DNA of 64,000 bases from Neomegalonema perideroedes DSM 15528 (lineage in GTDB: Bacteria > Pseudomonadota > Alphaproteobacteria > Rhodobacterales > Rhodobacteraceae): NCBI RefSeq assembly GCF_000374145.1, contig NZ_KB893654.1:584995-648994 (forward strand). Direction: 5' to 3'. This document shows, in pieces, positions 19,629 through 28,650 of the stretch (position 1 is its first letter; each line of letters opens with the position of its first letter). A program made the translations under genes and the position numbers. Below the pieces are notes generated by a model that worked only from the letters and a program-made list of their open reading frames with translations, did not search any database and had not been told where the DNA came from.

Positions 19629-20312
19629 ATGTCGGAGCCTCATCTCGATTTCTCAGTGATGGCGCTGTTCTGGCAGGCGCACTGGGTGGTCAAGGTCGTC
19701 GTCATCCTGCTTCTGCTGGCTTCTTTCTGGTCTTGGGCGATCATCATTCAGAAGCTCTTGGGCCTCCGTTCGGTGCGCGTGCAGTCGGCGAATTTCGAAA
19801 AGATCGTGTGGTCCGGCCAATCTCTGGACGACATCTACGACAAGGTCGGCAAGGCGCCCGCCAATCCCATGGAGCGCATCTTCTCCACCGGGATGAACGA
19901 ATGGCGCCGCAGCTTCGAGGGCGGGACGCTGGTGCCCGGCTCGCGCGACCGCCTGTCCCTCTCGATGGACGTCGCCATCGACCGCGAGGTCGAGCGGCAG
20001 GAGAAGGGGCTGACCTTCCTCGCCACGGTGGGCTCGATCTCGCCTTTCGTGGGCCTCTTCGGCACGGTCTGGGGCATCAAGAACAGCTTCGAATCCATCG
20101 CGGTCTCTCAGAACACCAATCTCTCCGTGGTGGCGCCCGGCATCGCCGAGGCCCTCGGCGCGACGGCTCTGGGCCTCTTCGCGGCCATTCCGGCCACGGT
20201 GGGCTTCAACTATTTCTCGGGGCAGATCGGCAAGTTCAGCCGCCGCATCGAGCAGTTCGCCGACCGCTTCACCGGTCTTCTCTCCACTGAATTCGACCGC
20301 CGGGGAGTCTGA
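19629..20312 (+). CDS. tolQ: Tol-Pal system proton channel subunit TolQ
   Basis: A 227-aa inner-membrane protein with three transmembrane helices (~18-42, ~137-160, ~170-195). With TolR it uses the proton gradient to energise TolA and keep the outer membrane tethered during division. SISPFVGLFGTVWGI is the family hallmark for the second helix. The ATG at 19629 is chosen over an adjacent in-frame GTG at 19626; AAAGGA lies upstream. tolR begins 2 nt after the stop. Confidence 0.96.
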   Translation: MSEPHLDFSVMALFWQAHWVVKVVVILLLLASFWSWAIIIQKLLGLRSVRVQSANFEKIVWSGQSLDDIYDKVGKAPANPMERIFSTGMNEWRRSFEGGTLVPGSRDRLSLSMDVAIDREVERQEKGLTFLATVGSISPFVGLFGTVWGIKNSFESIAVSQNTNLSVVAPGIAEALGATALGLFAAIPATVGFNYFSGQIGKFSRRIEQFADRFTGLLSTEFDRRGV

Positions 20313-20314
20313 GC

Positions 20315-20839
20315 ATGGGCGCTTCCCTGAAAGCCGCCCCCTCGGGGGGCGGAGGCCGGAGGCGGCGCGGCGGAGGCCGCGGCGCGCCCATGTCCGAGAT
20401 CAACGTCACGCCCTTCGTGGACGTGATGCTCGTGCTGCTGATCGTGTTCATGGTGGCGGCGCCTCTGCTGACGGTGGGCGTGCCGGTGCAATTGCCGAAG
20501 ACCGCCGCCGCGCCGATGGAATCGGCGCGTCAGGATCCGATCACCATCAACGTGGACGCCTCCGGCGCCGTCTTCCTGCAAGGCGAGCCGGTGAGCCGCG
20601 AGGATCTGCCGACCCAGCTGATGGCGGTGGTCGAGGAGCGCGGCGATCAGGAGCGCATCTTCCTGCGCGCCGATCAGGGCGTTCCCTACGGAGACGTCAT
20701 GACGGTCATGGGCGAGCTGAACGCCCGCGGCCTTCGCAACATCGGGCTTGTGACCGATCCGGGCTCGGCGACCGCCGCCGCGCCGCGCCCTGCGGGCGGA
20801 TCGGCCGCGGCCCCGGCCGCAGCGGAGGCCACGCCATGA
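20315..20839 (+). CDS. tolR: Tol-Pal system protein TolR
   Basis: A 174-aa ExbD/TolR protein: a basic Gly/Arg-rich cytoplasmic tail, MSEINVTPFVDVMLVLLIVFMV with the channel-lining Asp in a single membrane helix (~28-52), and a periplasmic domain. The last ~22 residues are Ala/Pro-rich. It forms the TolQR stator with the preceding gene and is immediately followed by tolA. Confidence 0.95.
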   Translation: MGASLKAAPSGGGGRRRRGGGRGAPMSEINVTPFVDVMLVLLIVFMVAAPLLTVGVPVQLPKTAAAPMESARQDPITINVDASGAVFLQGEPVSREDLPTQLMAVVEERGDQERIFLRADQGVPYGDVMTVMGELNARGLRNIGLVTDPGSATAAAPRPAGGSAAAPAAAEATP

Positions 20840-20878
20840 CGGCCGGGTCTTCGCGCGGTCTGGAGAGGAGCGCCTGAG

Positions 20879-22891
20879 ATGCGCGCAGGCGCCTTCGCGT
20901 CGGGAGTGTTGCACAGCGTGCTGATTCTGGCGGCCATCGCCCCGAATCGGCCGCGTCCTCTGGATCGTCCGGCCTCCGGCCCGCCTCTGGCGGTGGAGGT
21001 GGTGAGCCTTGAGGAATATAACGCTCTCATGGCGCGAAGCAGCGCCGCCCGCGCCGTCTCCGACTCCAGCCAGACGACGGAGACGCATGTGGCGATGAAC
21101 ATGCTTCCGCCGCCCGCTTCTCCGCCGCCCGAGGCGAACGCCGCGACGCAGGGGGATTCCCCCCCTCCGCCGCCGCCGCCCTCCACGGCGCCCGAGCCCG
21201 TTCAGGCCGAGGCGCCTCCTCCGCCCCCGCCGCCTCCCCAGCCGCCGCCTTCTCCGGCCTATGCGCCGCCGGTGCGCGTCAGCTCGACGCCGCCCGCCGC
21301 CCCCGAACTGGACGACGGCGCCCTGCAGGACGAGCAGGTCGAGCGCGCCGATCTGGTGCCCGCCGCGCCCTCGGTGAGCGTGACCCAGCCCGCCGAGCTC
21401 ACGCCGCCGCGCCCCGACATGGCCGCGCCGGACGTGGATCTCGCCATGGAGCCGCCGCCTCCCGCGCCTCCCTCCGCCTCATCTCCCTCCGCTCCGCCTC
21501 CGCCGCCTCAGGTCGCGGCCTCCGAGGCGCCGCGCGTCTCTCCGGCGCCGCGTCCGCGGCCCGAGACTCCGCCTCCGCCGCCCGCCTCCCCCGTGACGGC
21601 CCAGCCTCAGACCCCCAACGCCCCGCCCGACGAGGCGGAGGTCGCCGTGGCTCAGGATCAGGGACCGCTCACCAGCCCCACCCCGCGCGAGAAGCCGCAG
21701 CAGTCGCCCGCCCAGATCGCCGAGGCCCAGCGCCGCGTTCAGGAGATGGTCGAGGCCGCCCGCGTCGCCGACGAGGCCCGCATCGCCGAAGCCGCCCGCC
21801 GCCAGCAGGCCGAGCAGGACCGCATCGCCGCGGAGATCGCCCGTCTCGAAGGCGAGCGCGCCGCCGCCGAGGGGCGCCGCCTCGAAGACGAGCGCCGCGC
21901 CCGCGTCCGCGCCGCCCAGCTCGAAGAGGACCGCCGCCGCGCCGAGGCCGAAGCCCGCGCCCGCGCTCAGGCCGAGCAGGACCAGCGCGCCCGCGACGCC
22001 TCCGCCGCCGCCGAGCTTCAGCGTCGTCAGCAGGAGCAGGCCCGCATCGCGGCCGAAATCGCCGAGCGCGAGCTTCAGGCCCGTCAGGCGGATCTGATGC
22101 GTCAGGAGCAGGAGCGCCGCCTCCGCGAGGAGCAGCTGCGCCTTGAGCAGATGGCCCGCGAACAGGATTATCAGCGCCAGCAGGCGCAGCTTCAGCAGCA
22201 AATGCAGGACGACGCCCGCCGCCGTCAGCAGGAAGAGGCCCAGCGCCAGTATCAGGAGCAGGAGCGCCGCCGTCAGGAGCTGGAGGCCCAGCGCCAGAAT
22301 CAGCTGCGCCTCGACCAGATGGACCGCGAGCGCATGGCCCGCGAGCAGCAGCACGCCGATCTGACCCGCCGCTTCGAAACCGCCATCGGCACGCCCGTGA
22401 CCTCTCAGCCCATGGCGCCCATGGGCGACCGGGGCGTGGGCGCGATCTACGGCGGCGGCGGTTCGGCGGGAGCGGCGGATCCTCTGGCGGGGATCTTCGC
22501 GGCGGCCGATAATCTGGCGGCCAGCGGCGGCGGCGGCGCGGTGCGCTCGCCGGGCTACGGCGGCGCCTCGATGGAGATGACCAGCGCCGAGCGTCAGCAG
22601 ATGCTCAACGCGCTGAAAGGCTGCTGGATCGTGGATCCCGCCGCCATCGGCTTCGGCTCGATCTCCGTGACCCTCGCGGCGAGCCTGCAGCCGAATGGGT
22701 ATGTGGACCGGGGATCGGTGCGCGTGGTATCTCCAATGCCGACGCCGCCCGAATATCGGGTCGCGGTCGAGAGCGCGCGTCAGGCGCTGCTGGACACCCG
22801 TTGTCAGCCTCTGCCCGTGCCGCCGCAGAAATACGACGCCTGGAGACAGGTGCAGATCACCTTCAATCCTCAGAATATGGGTTTGCAATGA
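20879..22891 (+). CDS. tolA: TolA-like energy-transducing protein
   Basis: A 670-aa TolA, longer than the E. coli protein (421 aa). It has an N-terminal membrane segment (~4-20), a very Pro-rich stretch (~78-245) with poly-Pro runs, a long charged coiled-coil rich in Arg, Glu, Gln and Ala (~275-500), a Gly-rich linker, and a compact C-terminal domain (~565-670) with CWIVDPAA. TolA spans the periplasm to connect TolQR with TolB/Pal. Its stop overlaps the tolB ATG. The poly-Pro segment would be a rigid spacer; that is inference. Confidence 0.9.
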   Translation: MRAGAFASGVLHSVLILAAIAPNRPRPLDRPASGPPLAVEVVSLEEYNALMARSSAARAVSDSSQTTETHVAMNMLPPPASPPPEANAATQGDSPPPPPPPSTAPEPVQAEAPPPPPPPPQPPPSPAYAPPVRVSSTPPAAPELDDGALQDEQVERADLVPAAPSVSVTQPAELTPPRPDMAAPDVDLAMEPPPPAPPSASSPSAPPPPPQVAASEAPRVSPAPRPRPETPPPPPASPVTAQPQTPNAPPDEAEVAVAQDQGPLTSPTPREKPQQSPAQIAEAQRRVQEMVEAARVADEARIAEAARRQQAEQDRIAAEIARLEGERAAAEGRRLEDERRARVRAAQLEEDRRRAEAEARARAQAEQDQRARDASAAAELQRRQQEQARIAAEIAERELQARQADLMRQEQERRLREEQLRLEQMAREQDYQRQQAQLQQQMQDDARRRQQEEAQRQYQEQERRRQELEAQRQNQLRLDQMDRERMAREQQHADLTRRFETAIGTPVTSQPMAPMGDRGVGAIYGGGGSAGAADPLAGIFAAADNLAASGGGGAVRSPGYGGASMEMTSAERQQMLNALKGCWIVDPAAIGFGSISVTLAASLQPNGYVDRGSVRVVSPMPTPPEYRVAVESARQALLDTRCQPLPVPPQKYDAWRQVQITFNPQNMGLQ

Positions 22892-24213
22892 TGGCGCGCT
22901 CGCTTTTCTCCGCCCTCGGCTGCGCCGCCGCGCTGATCGCGGCGCCGCTTTCGGTCGCTTCTCCGGCCTTCGCGCAGGCGCGCGGGCCGCTGATGCTGAC
23001 GCTGGAGGAGGGCGTGGTGCGGCCTCTGCCGATCCTGATCGCGCCCTTCGACGGCCCGCGCGGCGCCGAGATCGCGCAGATCGTGGCGCAGGATCTGGGC
23101 GGATCGGGCGTGTTCCAGCCGGTGAATCCGAACGTCGGGCGCACGGCGGCGCCCAATTTCAACGCGCCGCCGCTCTTCGAGCAGATCCGCGCCTCCACCG
23201 ACGCCCGCGCCTTGGTGACCGGCGAGGCGATCAACGAGGGCGACGGGCGTCTGGCGATCCGCTTCCGGCTCTGGGACGTGCTGTCTCAGGAGCAGCTGGC
23301 GGGCTTTCAATATCGCGCCGACCCCAACGCCACCCGCCGCATGGCGCATCGCGTGGCCGATTCCATCTATGAGCGTCTGACCGGCGAGCCCGGTTACTTC
23401 GAGACCCGCATCGCCTTCGTCGAGGAATCGGGCCGGGCGCCCCGGGTCTCCAAGCGCCTCGCGGTGATGGATTACGACGGCGCGAACGTCGAATATCTGA
23501 CCTCCGGCTCGGAGCTGGTCCTCACGCCCCGCTACGCCCCGAGCGAGCAGGCCATGACCTACATCTCCTATCGCGAGGGCGCGCCCCGGGTCTATCTGCT
23601 CAACGTCCAGACGCGCCGTCAGGAGGTCTTGGGCAGCTTCAAGGGCATGAGCTTCGCGCCGCGCTTCTCGCCGGACGGCTCCAAGGTGGTGATGAGCATC
23701 TCGCAGAACGGCGAGACCAAGATCCACGACATGGAGGTGGGGTCGCGCCGGACGCGTCAGCTGACCAGCGGACGCGGGCTCGACACCGCCCCGAGCTATT
23801 CGCCGGACGGGCGTCAGATCGTCTTCGAATCCGACCGTGAGGGCGGTCAGCAGATTTACGTGATGGACGCCAACGGCGGCGGCGCGCGCCGAATCTCGAA
23901 CGGCCCGGCGCGCCATGCGACTCCGGTCTGGTCTCCGCGCGGCGACTACATCGCCTTCACGCGCATGGAGGGCGGCCGCTTCAGCATCGGGGTGATGCGC
24001 CCCGACGGCTCGGGCGCGCGGACTCTGACCAGCTCCTTCCTTGAGGAGAGCCCGACTTGGGCCCCGAACGGCCGCCGTCTGATGTTCACGCGTCAGGAAG
24101 GGCCGGGCTCCCCGCCGCAGCTGTGGCAGGTGGACATCCGCGGCGGGCAGGCCTCGCGGGTGCCGACTCCCGGCGCGGCCTCCGACCCGGCTTGGGGCCC
24201 CCCGATGCGTTGA
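22888..24213 (+). CDS. tolB: Tol-Pal system beta-propeller protein TolB
   Basis: A 441-aa periplasmic protein with a signal peptide (cleavage near ASPAFAQA, ~residue 29), an alpha/beta N-terminal domain, and a C-terminal six-bladed propeller with repeated FSPDG-type blades (RFSPDGSKV, YSPDGRQIVF, WAPNGRRLMF). TolB links TolA with Pal. Start codons at 22888 and 22891 are both possible; the first overlaps the tolA stop as ATGA. A terminator follows and no pal is seen. Confidence 0.96.
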   Translation: MMARSLFSALGCAAALIAAPLSVASPAFAQARGPLMLTLEEGVVRPLPILIAPFDGPRGAEIAQIVAQDLGGSGVFQPVNPNVGRTAAPNFNAPPLFEQIRASTDARALVTGEAINEGDGRLAIRFRLWDVLSQEQLAGFQYRADPNATRRMAHRVADSIYERLTGEPGYFETRIAFVEESGRAPRVSKRLAVMDYDGANVEYLTSGSELVLTPRYAPSEQAMTYISYREGAPRVYLLNVQTRRQEVLGSFKGMSFAPRFSPDGSKVVMSISQNGETKIHDMEVGSRRTRQLTSGRGLDTAPSYSPDGRQIVFESDREGGQQIYVMDANGGGARRISNGPARHATPVWSPRGDYIAFTRMEGGRFSIGVMRPDGSGARTLTSSFLEESPTWAPNGRRLMFTRQEGPGSPPQLWQVDIRGGQASRVPTPGAASDPAWGPPMR

Positions 24214-24259
24214 GCTTGGGGCGCTGAAGCTCCAAAAGCTCATAAGGCTTCCTGAAAAG

Positions 24260-24299
24260 GCCCCTGCTCCGAAAGATCGGCGCGGGGGCTTTCGTTTTG
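24260..24299 (+). terminator. Terminator after tolB
   Basis: A 12-bp GC-rich stem with one wobble and one mismatch (left arm from 24260, right arm to 24289) is followed by TTTCGTTTT. It ends the ybgC-tolQRAB transcript before argC, leaving no place for pal in this operon. Confidence 0.8.
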
Positions 24300-24350
24300 C
24301 GGGGAATCGTCCTACATCGCCCCCGCCATTCTTGACGAAGGAGCATCGAG

Positions 24351-25382
24351 ATGTCGGAGCGGTTCAGGGTCGCGATTTTGGGCGCCAGCGGCTATACGGG
24401 GGCGGAGCTGGTCCGTCTTCTGGCGCTGCATCCGCGCATGCGCGTGACGGCGCTCTCGGCCGACCGAAAGGCGGGCCAGACCCTCGCCGAGGCTTTTCCG
24501 CATCTGGCGCATCTCGATCTCCCGGTCATGACGAAGATCGAGGACATCGACTTCAGCGCCGTGGACATGGTCTTTTGCTGTCTCCCCCACGCCACCACTC
24601 AGGAGGTGCTGAAGGGCCTGCCGCCTCAGGTGAAGATCGTGGATCTCTCCGCCGATTTCCGGCTTGAGGATCCCGCCGCCTATGAGGAATGGTATGGGCA
24701 TCCGCATCAGGCGCTTGAGCTTCAGAAGGAGGCCGTTTACGGCCTGCCGGAGTTCTATCGCGAGAAGATCAGGACCGCCCGTCTGACCGCCAACACCGGC
24801 TGTTACGTGGCGACCGCGCTGATTCCGCTGGTGCCGATCCTCAAGGCGGGCGCCGCCTCGCCCGACGACGTGATCATCGACGCGAAATCCGGCGTTTCGG
24901 GCGCGGGCCGGGCTCTGCGCGAGGGCTCGCTCTTCACGGAGGTCTCCGAGGGCTTCGCCGCCTATGGCGTGGGCAAGCATCGCCATATGGCCGAGATCGA
25001 TCAGGAGCTGAGCAAAGCCGTCGGCCGCAAGGTCGTCGCCAGCTTCACGCCGCATCTTCTGCCGCAGAACCGGGGCATCCTCGCGACGATCTATCTCAAG
25101 GGCGAGGCGGCGGCGGTCCATGCGGCTCTGAAAGCCGCTTACAAGGATGAATTCTTCATCCATGTCCTGCCCATGGGCCAGATCCCCCAGACGCGCCATG
25201 TGCGCGGCTCGAATTTCGTGAAGATCGGCGTCGCGCCCGACCGCCTGCCGGGCCGCTGCATCGTGATCTCGGTGCTGGACAACCTCGTGAAGGGCTCTTC
25301 GGGCCAAGCGCTCCAGAACGCGAATCTCATGCTCGGCCTGCCCGAGTCCATGGGTCTGGAGCAGGCGCCGCTCTTTCCCTGA
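24351..25382 (+). CDS. argC: N-acetyl-gamma-glutamyl-phosphate reductase
   Basis: ArgC reduces N-acetylglutamyl phosphate with NADPH in arginine synthesis. The 343-aa protein is of the long type: [14 protein letters not shown] at the nucleotide site, catalytic Cys in [14 protein letters not shown] (~151), and GVSGAGR with the HRHMAEI histidine region. AAGGAG lies upstream of the ATG. It is a single-gene unit between two terminators. Confidence 0.97.
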   Translation: MSERFRVAILGASGYTGAELVRLLALHPRMRVTALSADRKAGQTLAEAFPHLAHLDLPVMTKIEDIDFSAVDMVFCCLPHATTQEVLKGLPPQVKIVDLSADFRLEDPAAYEEWYGHPHQALELQKEAVYGLPEFYREKIRTARLTANTGCYVATALIPLVPILKAGAASPDDVIIDAKSGVSGAGRALREGSLFTEVSEGFAAYGVGKHRHMAEIDQELSKAVGRKVVASFTPHLLPQNRGILATIYLKGEAAAVHAALKAAYKDEFFIHVLPMGQIPQTRHVRGSNFVKIGVAPDRLPGRCIVISVLDNLVKGSSGQALQNANLMLGLPESMGLEQAPLFP

Positions 25383-25408
25383 ACATCCGGCCTCTTTGCA
25401 GGCTGCGC

Positions 25409-25448
25409 AGCCCCGCCGAAGCTTGATTTCGGCGGGGCTTTCGTTTTT
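25409..25448 (+). terminator. Terminator after argC
   Basis: A perfect 12-bp stem (25409-25420 with 25428-25439), a 7-nt loop and the T-rich tail TTTCGTTTTT form a textbook intrinsic terminator. Confidence 0.92.
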
Positions 25449-25485
25449 CCGGCCTGATGAGGATGAAAATTTCGTATGGACCCCG

Positions 25486-25514
25486 TTGCGCGAAGCATCC
25501 TTTCTTTCTAGGGT
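25486..25514 (+). promoter_or_regulatory. Candidate maeB promoter
   Basis: TTGCGC (25486-25491), a 17-bp spacer and TAGGGT (25509-25514) lie about 85 bp upstream of maeB. Immediately downstream, at 25531-25550, the 10-mer TTCGCAGAAA occurs twice in tandem, one helical turn apart, and could be a regulator site. Confidence 0.35.
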
Positions 25515-25600
25515 GCCGCCTCCGGCGCGCTTCGCAGAAATTCGCAGAAAACTGAAAAGCCTCCAGCGCGCCGGACCGGGGCTTTCGGGGGATTTGGGAT

Positions 25601-27859
25601 ATGGTGAAGCGCACGCGCGTCAGCGACGAAGAGGCTCTGGCCTTTCACAGCATGGGCCGCCCCGGCAAGCTGGAGATCACGGTCACCAAGCCGATGGGCA
25701 CTCAGCGCGACCTCGCGCTCGCCTATAGCCCCGGCGTGGCGGCTCCGGTGCGGGCCATCGCCGAGAACCCCGACGCCGCTTACGACTACACCGCCAAGGG
25801 CAATCTGGTGGCGGTGATCTCCAACGGCACGGCGATCTTGGGTCTGGGCGATCTGGGGGCTTTGGCCTCCAAGCCGGTGATGGAGGGCAAATGCGCGCTC
25901 TTCAAGCGCTTCGCCGACGTGGACGCCATCGACCTCGAAGTCGACGCCCATGATCCCGAGGAGCTGATCCGGGCCATCCGCGTCTTGGGGCCCTCCTTCG
26001 GCGGGATCAATCTGGAGGACATCAAGGCCCCGGAATGCTTCATCATCGAGCAGCGTCTGCGCGAAGACATGGACATTCCCGTCTTTCATGACGACCAGCA
26101 TGGCACGGCGATCATCTGCGCGGCGGGTCTGATCAACGCCCTGCACATCGCCCGCAAGAAGATCGACGAGGTGCGGATCGTCCTCAACGGCGCGGGCGCG
26201 GCGGGTCTGGCCTGCATCGAGCTGATCAAGGCCATGGGGGCCAAGCCCGAAAACTGCATCATCTGCGACACCAAGGGCGTGGTCTACCGGGGCCGCCTCG
26301 AAGGCATGAACCAGTGGAAGTCCGCCCACGCCGTCGAGACCTCCGCCCGCTCGCTGACCGACGCTCTGGAGGGCGCGGACGTCTTCCTCGGGGTTTCGGC
26401 CAAGGGCGCCCTGAGCGGCGCGATGCTCAAGGCCATGGCGCGCAATCCGATCATCTTCGCCATGGCCAACCCCGATCCGGAGATCACCCCGGAGGAGGCC
26501 CATGAGGTGCGTCCCGACGCCATCGTGGCCACGGGGCGCTCGGATTATCCCAATCAGGTCAACAACGTCCTCGGCTTTCCCTATATCTTCCGGGGCGCTC
26601 TGGACGTGCGGGCGCGCAGCATCAACGACGAGATGAAGATCGCCGCCGCCAACGCCCTCGCCGAACTCGCCCGCGAGGACGTGCCCGACGAGGTGGCCGC
26701 CGCCTATGGCCGCCGTCTGCAATATGGCCCGGACTACATCATTCCCGCGCCTTTCGATCCCCGTCTGATCAGCCGCATTCCTCTGGCGGTGGCGGTGGCG
26801 GCCATGGAGTCGGGGGTGGCGCGGCGGCCCATCATCGACATCGAAGCCTATGAGAAGAGCCTCAAGGCGCGGCTCGACCCCACCACCTCCATGCTTCAGG
26901 CGCTTTATGAGCGCGTGCTGGTGAATCCCAAGCGCATGGTCTTCGCCGAGGGCGAGGAGGAGCGCGTGATGCGCGCCGCCATCGCCTATGCGCGCGGCGG
27001 CTATGGCGAGGCGATCCTCATCGGCCGCGAGGAGCGCGTGCGCGAGACCCTGACGAAAGTCGGCCTCGAAGGCGCCGAGGAGGAGATCACCATCCTCAAC
27101 GCGGCGCTCTCCGACAAAGTGCCCGAATACACCGAATATCTGTATAAGCGCCTGCAGCGCAAAGGCTTCCTGCATCGCGATTGCCAGCGCATGATCCAGC
27201 AGGACCGCAATATCTTCAGCGCGGCCATGGTGGCGCTCGGCGACGCCGACGGCATGGTCACGGGCCTCACCCGCAAGACCGCCGTGGCTCTCGACGCCAT
27301 TCAGCGAGCCATCGACGGCTATCACGGCAAGCCTCCGGTGGGGGTCTCGATTCTGCTGGCGCGCGGACGCACGGTCCTCATCGCCGACACCGTGACCCAT
27401 GACGCCCCGAGCGCCGAGGATCTGGCGAACATCTCGGAATCGGCGGCCTGGCTGGCGCGGCGTCTGGGGCTTGAGCCCCGGGTGGCGCTTCTGGCGCAAT
27501 CCACCTTCGGCTATCCCGACGGCGAGCCTTCGCGGCGGATGCGCGAGGCGGCGGAGATCCTCGCCGCCCGCGAGGTGGATTTCGAGGCGGACGGCGACAT
27601 GGCCGTGGACGTGGCTCTCAACATGACCGGCATGGCGGCCTATCCCTTCAGCCGCCTGACGGGTCCGGCGAACGTGCTGATCGCCCCCGATCGCCATGGC
27701 GCGAGCATCGCGGCGAAGATGCTCCGCGAGATCGGCGGCTGCACGATGATCGGGCCGATTCTGGTGGGTCTGGAGCATTCGGCGCAGATCGCCTCCATGA
27801 CGGCGACCGTCTCGGAGATCCTCAACATGGCGATTTTGGCGGCCTCCCCTCTGGACTAG
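25601..27859 (+). CDS. maeB: NADP-dependent malic enzyme with phosphotransacetylase-like domain
   Basis: A 752-aa MaeB-type malic enzyme that decarboxylates malate to pyruvate. Residues ~1-420 are the malic enzyme (SPGVAAPV, HDDQHGTAI, NGAGAAGLACIELI nucleotide fold), and ~430-752 resemble phosphate acetyltransferase (PKRMVFAEGEEERV, GNM-like NMTGMAAYPFSR) and probably act as an allosteric, non-catalytic module as in E. coli MaeB. It is monocistronic, with a short hairpin terminator 30 bp after the stop. Confidence 0.96.
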   Translation: MVKRTRVSDEEALAFHSMGRPGKLEITVTKPMGTQRDLALAYSPGVAAPVRAIAENPDAAYDYTAKGNLVAVISNGTAILGLGDLGALASKPVMEGKCALFKRFADVDAIDLEVDAHDPEELIRAIRVLGPSFGGINLEDIKAPECFIIEQRLREDMDIPVFHDDQHGTAIICAAGLINALHIARKKIDEVRIVLNGAGAAGLACIELIKAMGAKPENCIICDTKGVVYRGRLEGMNQWKSAHAVETSARSLTDALEGADVFLGVSAKGALSGAMLKAMARNPIIFAMANPDPEITPEEAHEVRPDAIVATGRSDYPNQVNNVLGFPYIFRGALDVRARSINDEMKIAAANALAELAREDVPDEVAAAYGRRLQYGPDYIIPAPFDPRLISRIPLAVAVAAMESGVARRPIIDIEAYEKSLKARLDPTTSMLQALYERVLVNPKRMVFAEGEEERVMRAAIAYARGGYGEAILIGREERVRETLTKVGLEGAEEEITILNAALSDKVPEYTEYLYKRLQRKGFLHRDCQRMIQQDRNIFSAAMVALGDADGMVTGLTRKTAVALDAIQRAIDGYHGKPPVGVSILLARGRTVLIADTVTHDAPSAEDLANISESAAWLARRLGLEPRVALLAQSTFGYPDGEPSRRMREAAEILAAREVDFEADGDMAVDVALNMTGMAAYPFSRLTGPANVLIAPDRHGASIAAKMLREIGGCTMIGPILVGLEHSAQIASMTATVSEILNMAILAASPLD

Positions 27860-27889
27860 TTTCGTTCGCCTCGCTAAGGAAAGACATGG

Positions 27890-27912
27890 AAGGGGCCGGA
27901 AGGCCCCTTCTT
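27890..27912 (+). terminator. Terminator after maeB
   Basis: AAGGGGCC and GGCCCCTT (27890-27897, 27902-27909) pair perfectly over a GGAA tetraloop, followed by CTTC. The T-tract is short, so efficiency is uncertain. Confidence 0.6.
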
Positions 27913-27973
27913 CGGATTATGGAGGAGTCTCTCGGCTCCTCCTCTGAGATTCAGATCGTCGAAGGAGGCCGCC

Positions 27974-28228
27974 ATGGCGGAGTTGATCGACCAGACGTCC
28001 AGCGTCGCCGCCGGGGAGCTGACCCAGCTCGTCGAGCGCATCGAGCGTCTGGAGGAGGATAAGAAAGCCGTCTCCGACGACATTAAGGACGTCTACGCCG
28101 AGGCCAAAGGCCGGGGCTTCGACACCAAGGCCATTCGGACCATCGTGCGTCTGCGGGCCAAGAAGCCCGACGAGCGCGCCGAAGAAGAGGCGATCCTCGA
28201 TCTGTATAAATCCGCTCTGGGCATGTGA
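27974..28228 (+). CDS. gapR: GapR-family DNA-binding protein (DUF2312)
   Basis: An 84-aa nearly full-length match to GapR, an alphaproteobacterial nucleoid protein that recognises overtwisted DNA ahead of replication and transcription forks. The family pattern is clear: [18 protein letters not shown], then [19 protein letters not shown]. It forms coiled-coil dimers. A 7-bp hairpin (27921-27942) lies in its leader. It is followed 25 bp later by a zinc-ribbon membrane protein gene, possibly cotranscribed. Confidence 0.93.
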   Translation: MAELIDQTSSVAAGELTQLVERIERLEEDKKAVSDDIKDVYAEAKGRGFDTKAIRTIVRLRAKKPDERAEEEAILDLYKSALGM

Positions 28229-28253
28229 TCCGGGCGGCGGCCGAGGCCGCGCC

Positions 28254-28616
28254 ATGACCGGAGGCGGCTCCGCGCGATGCCCCTTTTGCGGCCGGGGGGC
28301 GCCTTCCGAAGCGGTCTCCTGCCAGAGCTGCGGCGCGGAGCGTCTGCCGGGCTTCGGCGAGCGCTGGTTTCTGCCGCTGACGATCTTCTGCGCGCTGGTT
28401 CTCTTCTTCGCGCAGGTCTTCGCCTTTCTGGCTTTGGCGGAGGCGCTTCAGCCGGAAGCCTCCTTCGCCCGCGCCTCCCGCATCGCGACGGCGGCGGCCA
28501 TGCTCGGCTCCGCGCTGCTGACGCGCTTCGGCGGGCGCAGATGGACGGCTTTTCTGCTCGCGCCCCGGAGGCGGGACGTCTGGCGCCTCAGGAGCGAGAT
28601 CCGCCGCGGCCTCTGA
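28254..28616 (+). CDS. Zinc-ribbon membrane protein, unknown function
   Basis: A 120-aa protein with an N-terminal zinc ribbon (CPFCG and CQSCGAE, residues ~9-28), two hydrophobic segments (~38-62 and ~73-92) and a basic C-terminal tail (RRRDVW, RSEIRRGL). I do not recognise a family. The zinc ribbon would face the cytoplasm if the tail does too. It has normal codon use and an upstream ribosome site, so it is probably real. Confidence 0.6.
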   Translation: MTGGGSARCPFCGRGAPSEAVSCQSCGAERLPGFGERWFLPLTIFCALVLFFAQVFAFLALAEALQPEASFARASRIATAAAMLGSALLTRFGGRRWTAFLLAPRRRDVWRLRSEIRRGL

Positions 28617-28650
28617 CGCCGCCCCTCTGCGGGGGCGGCGCGCTTTCAGA

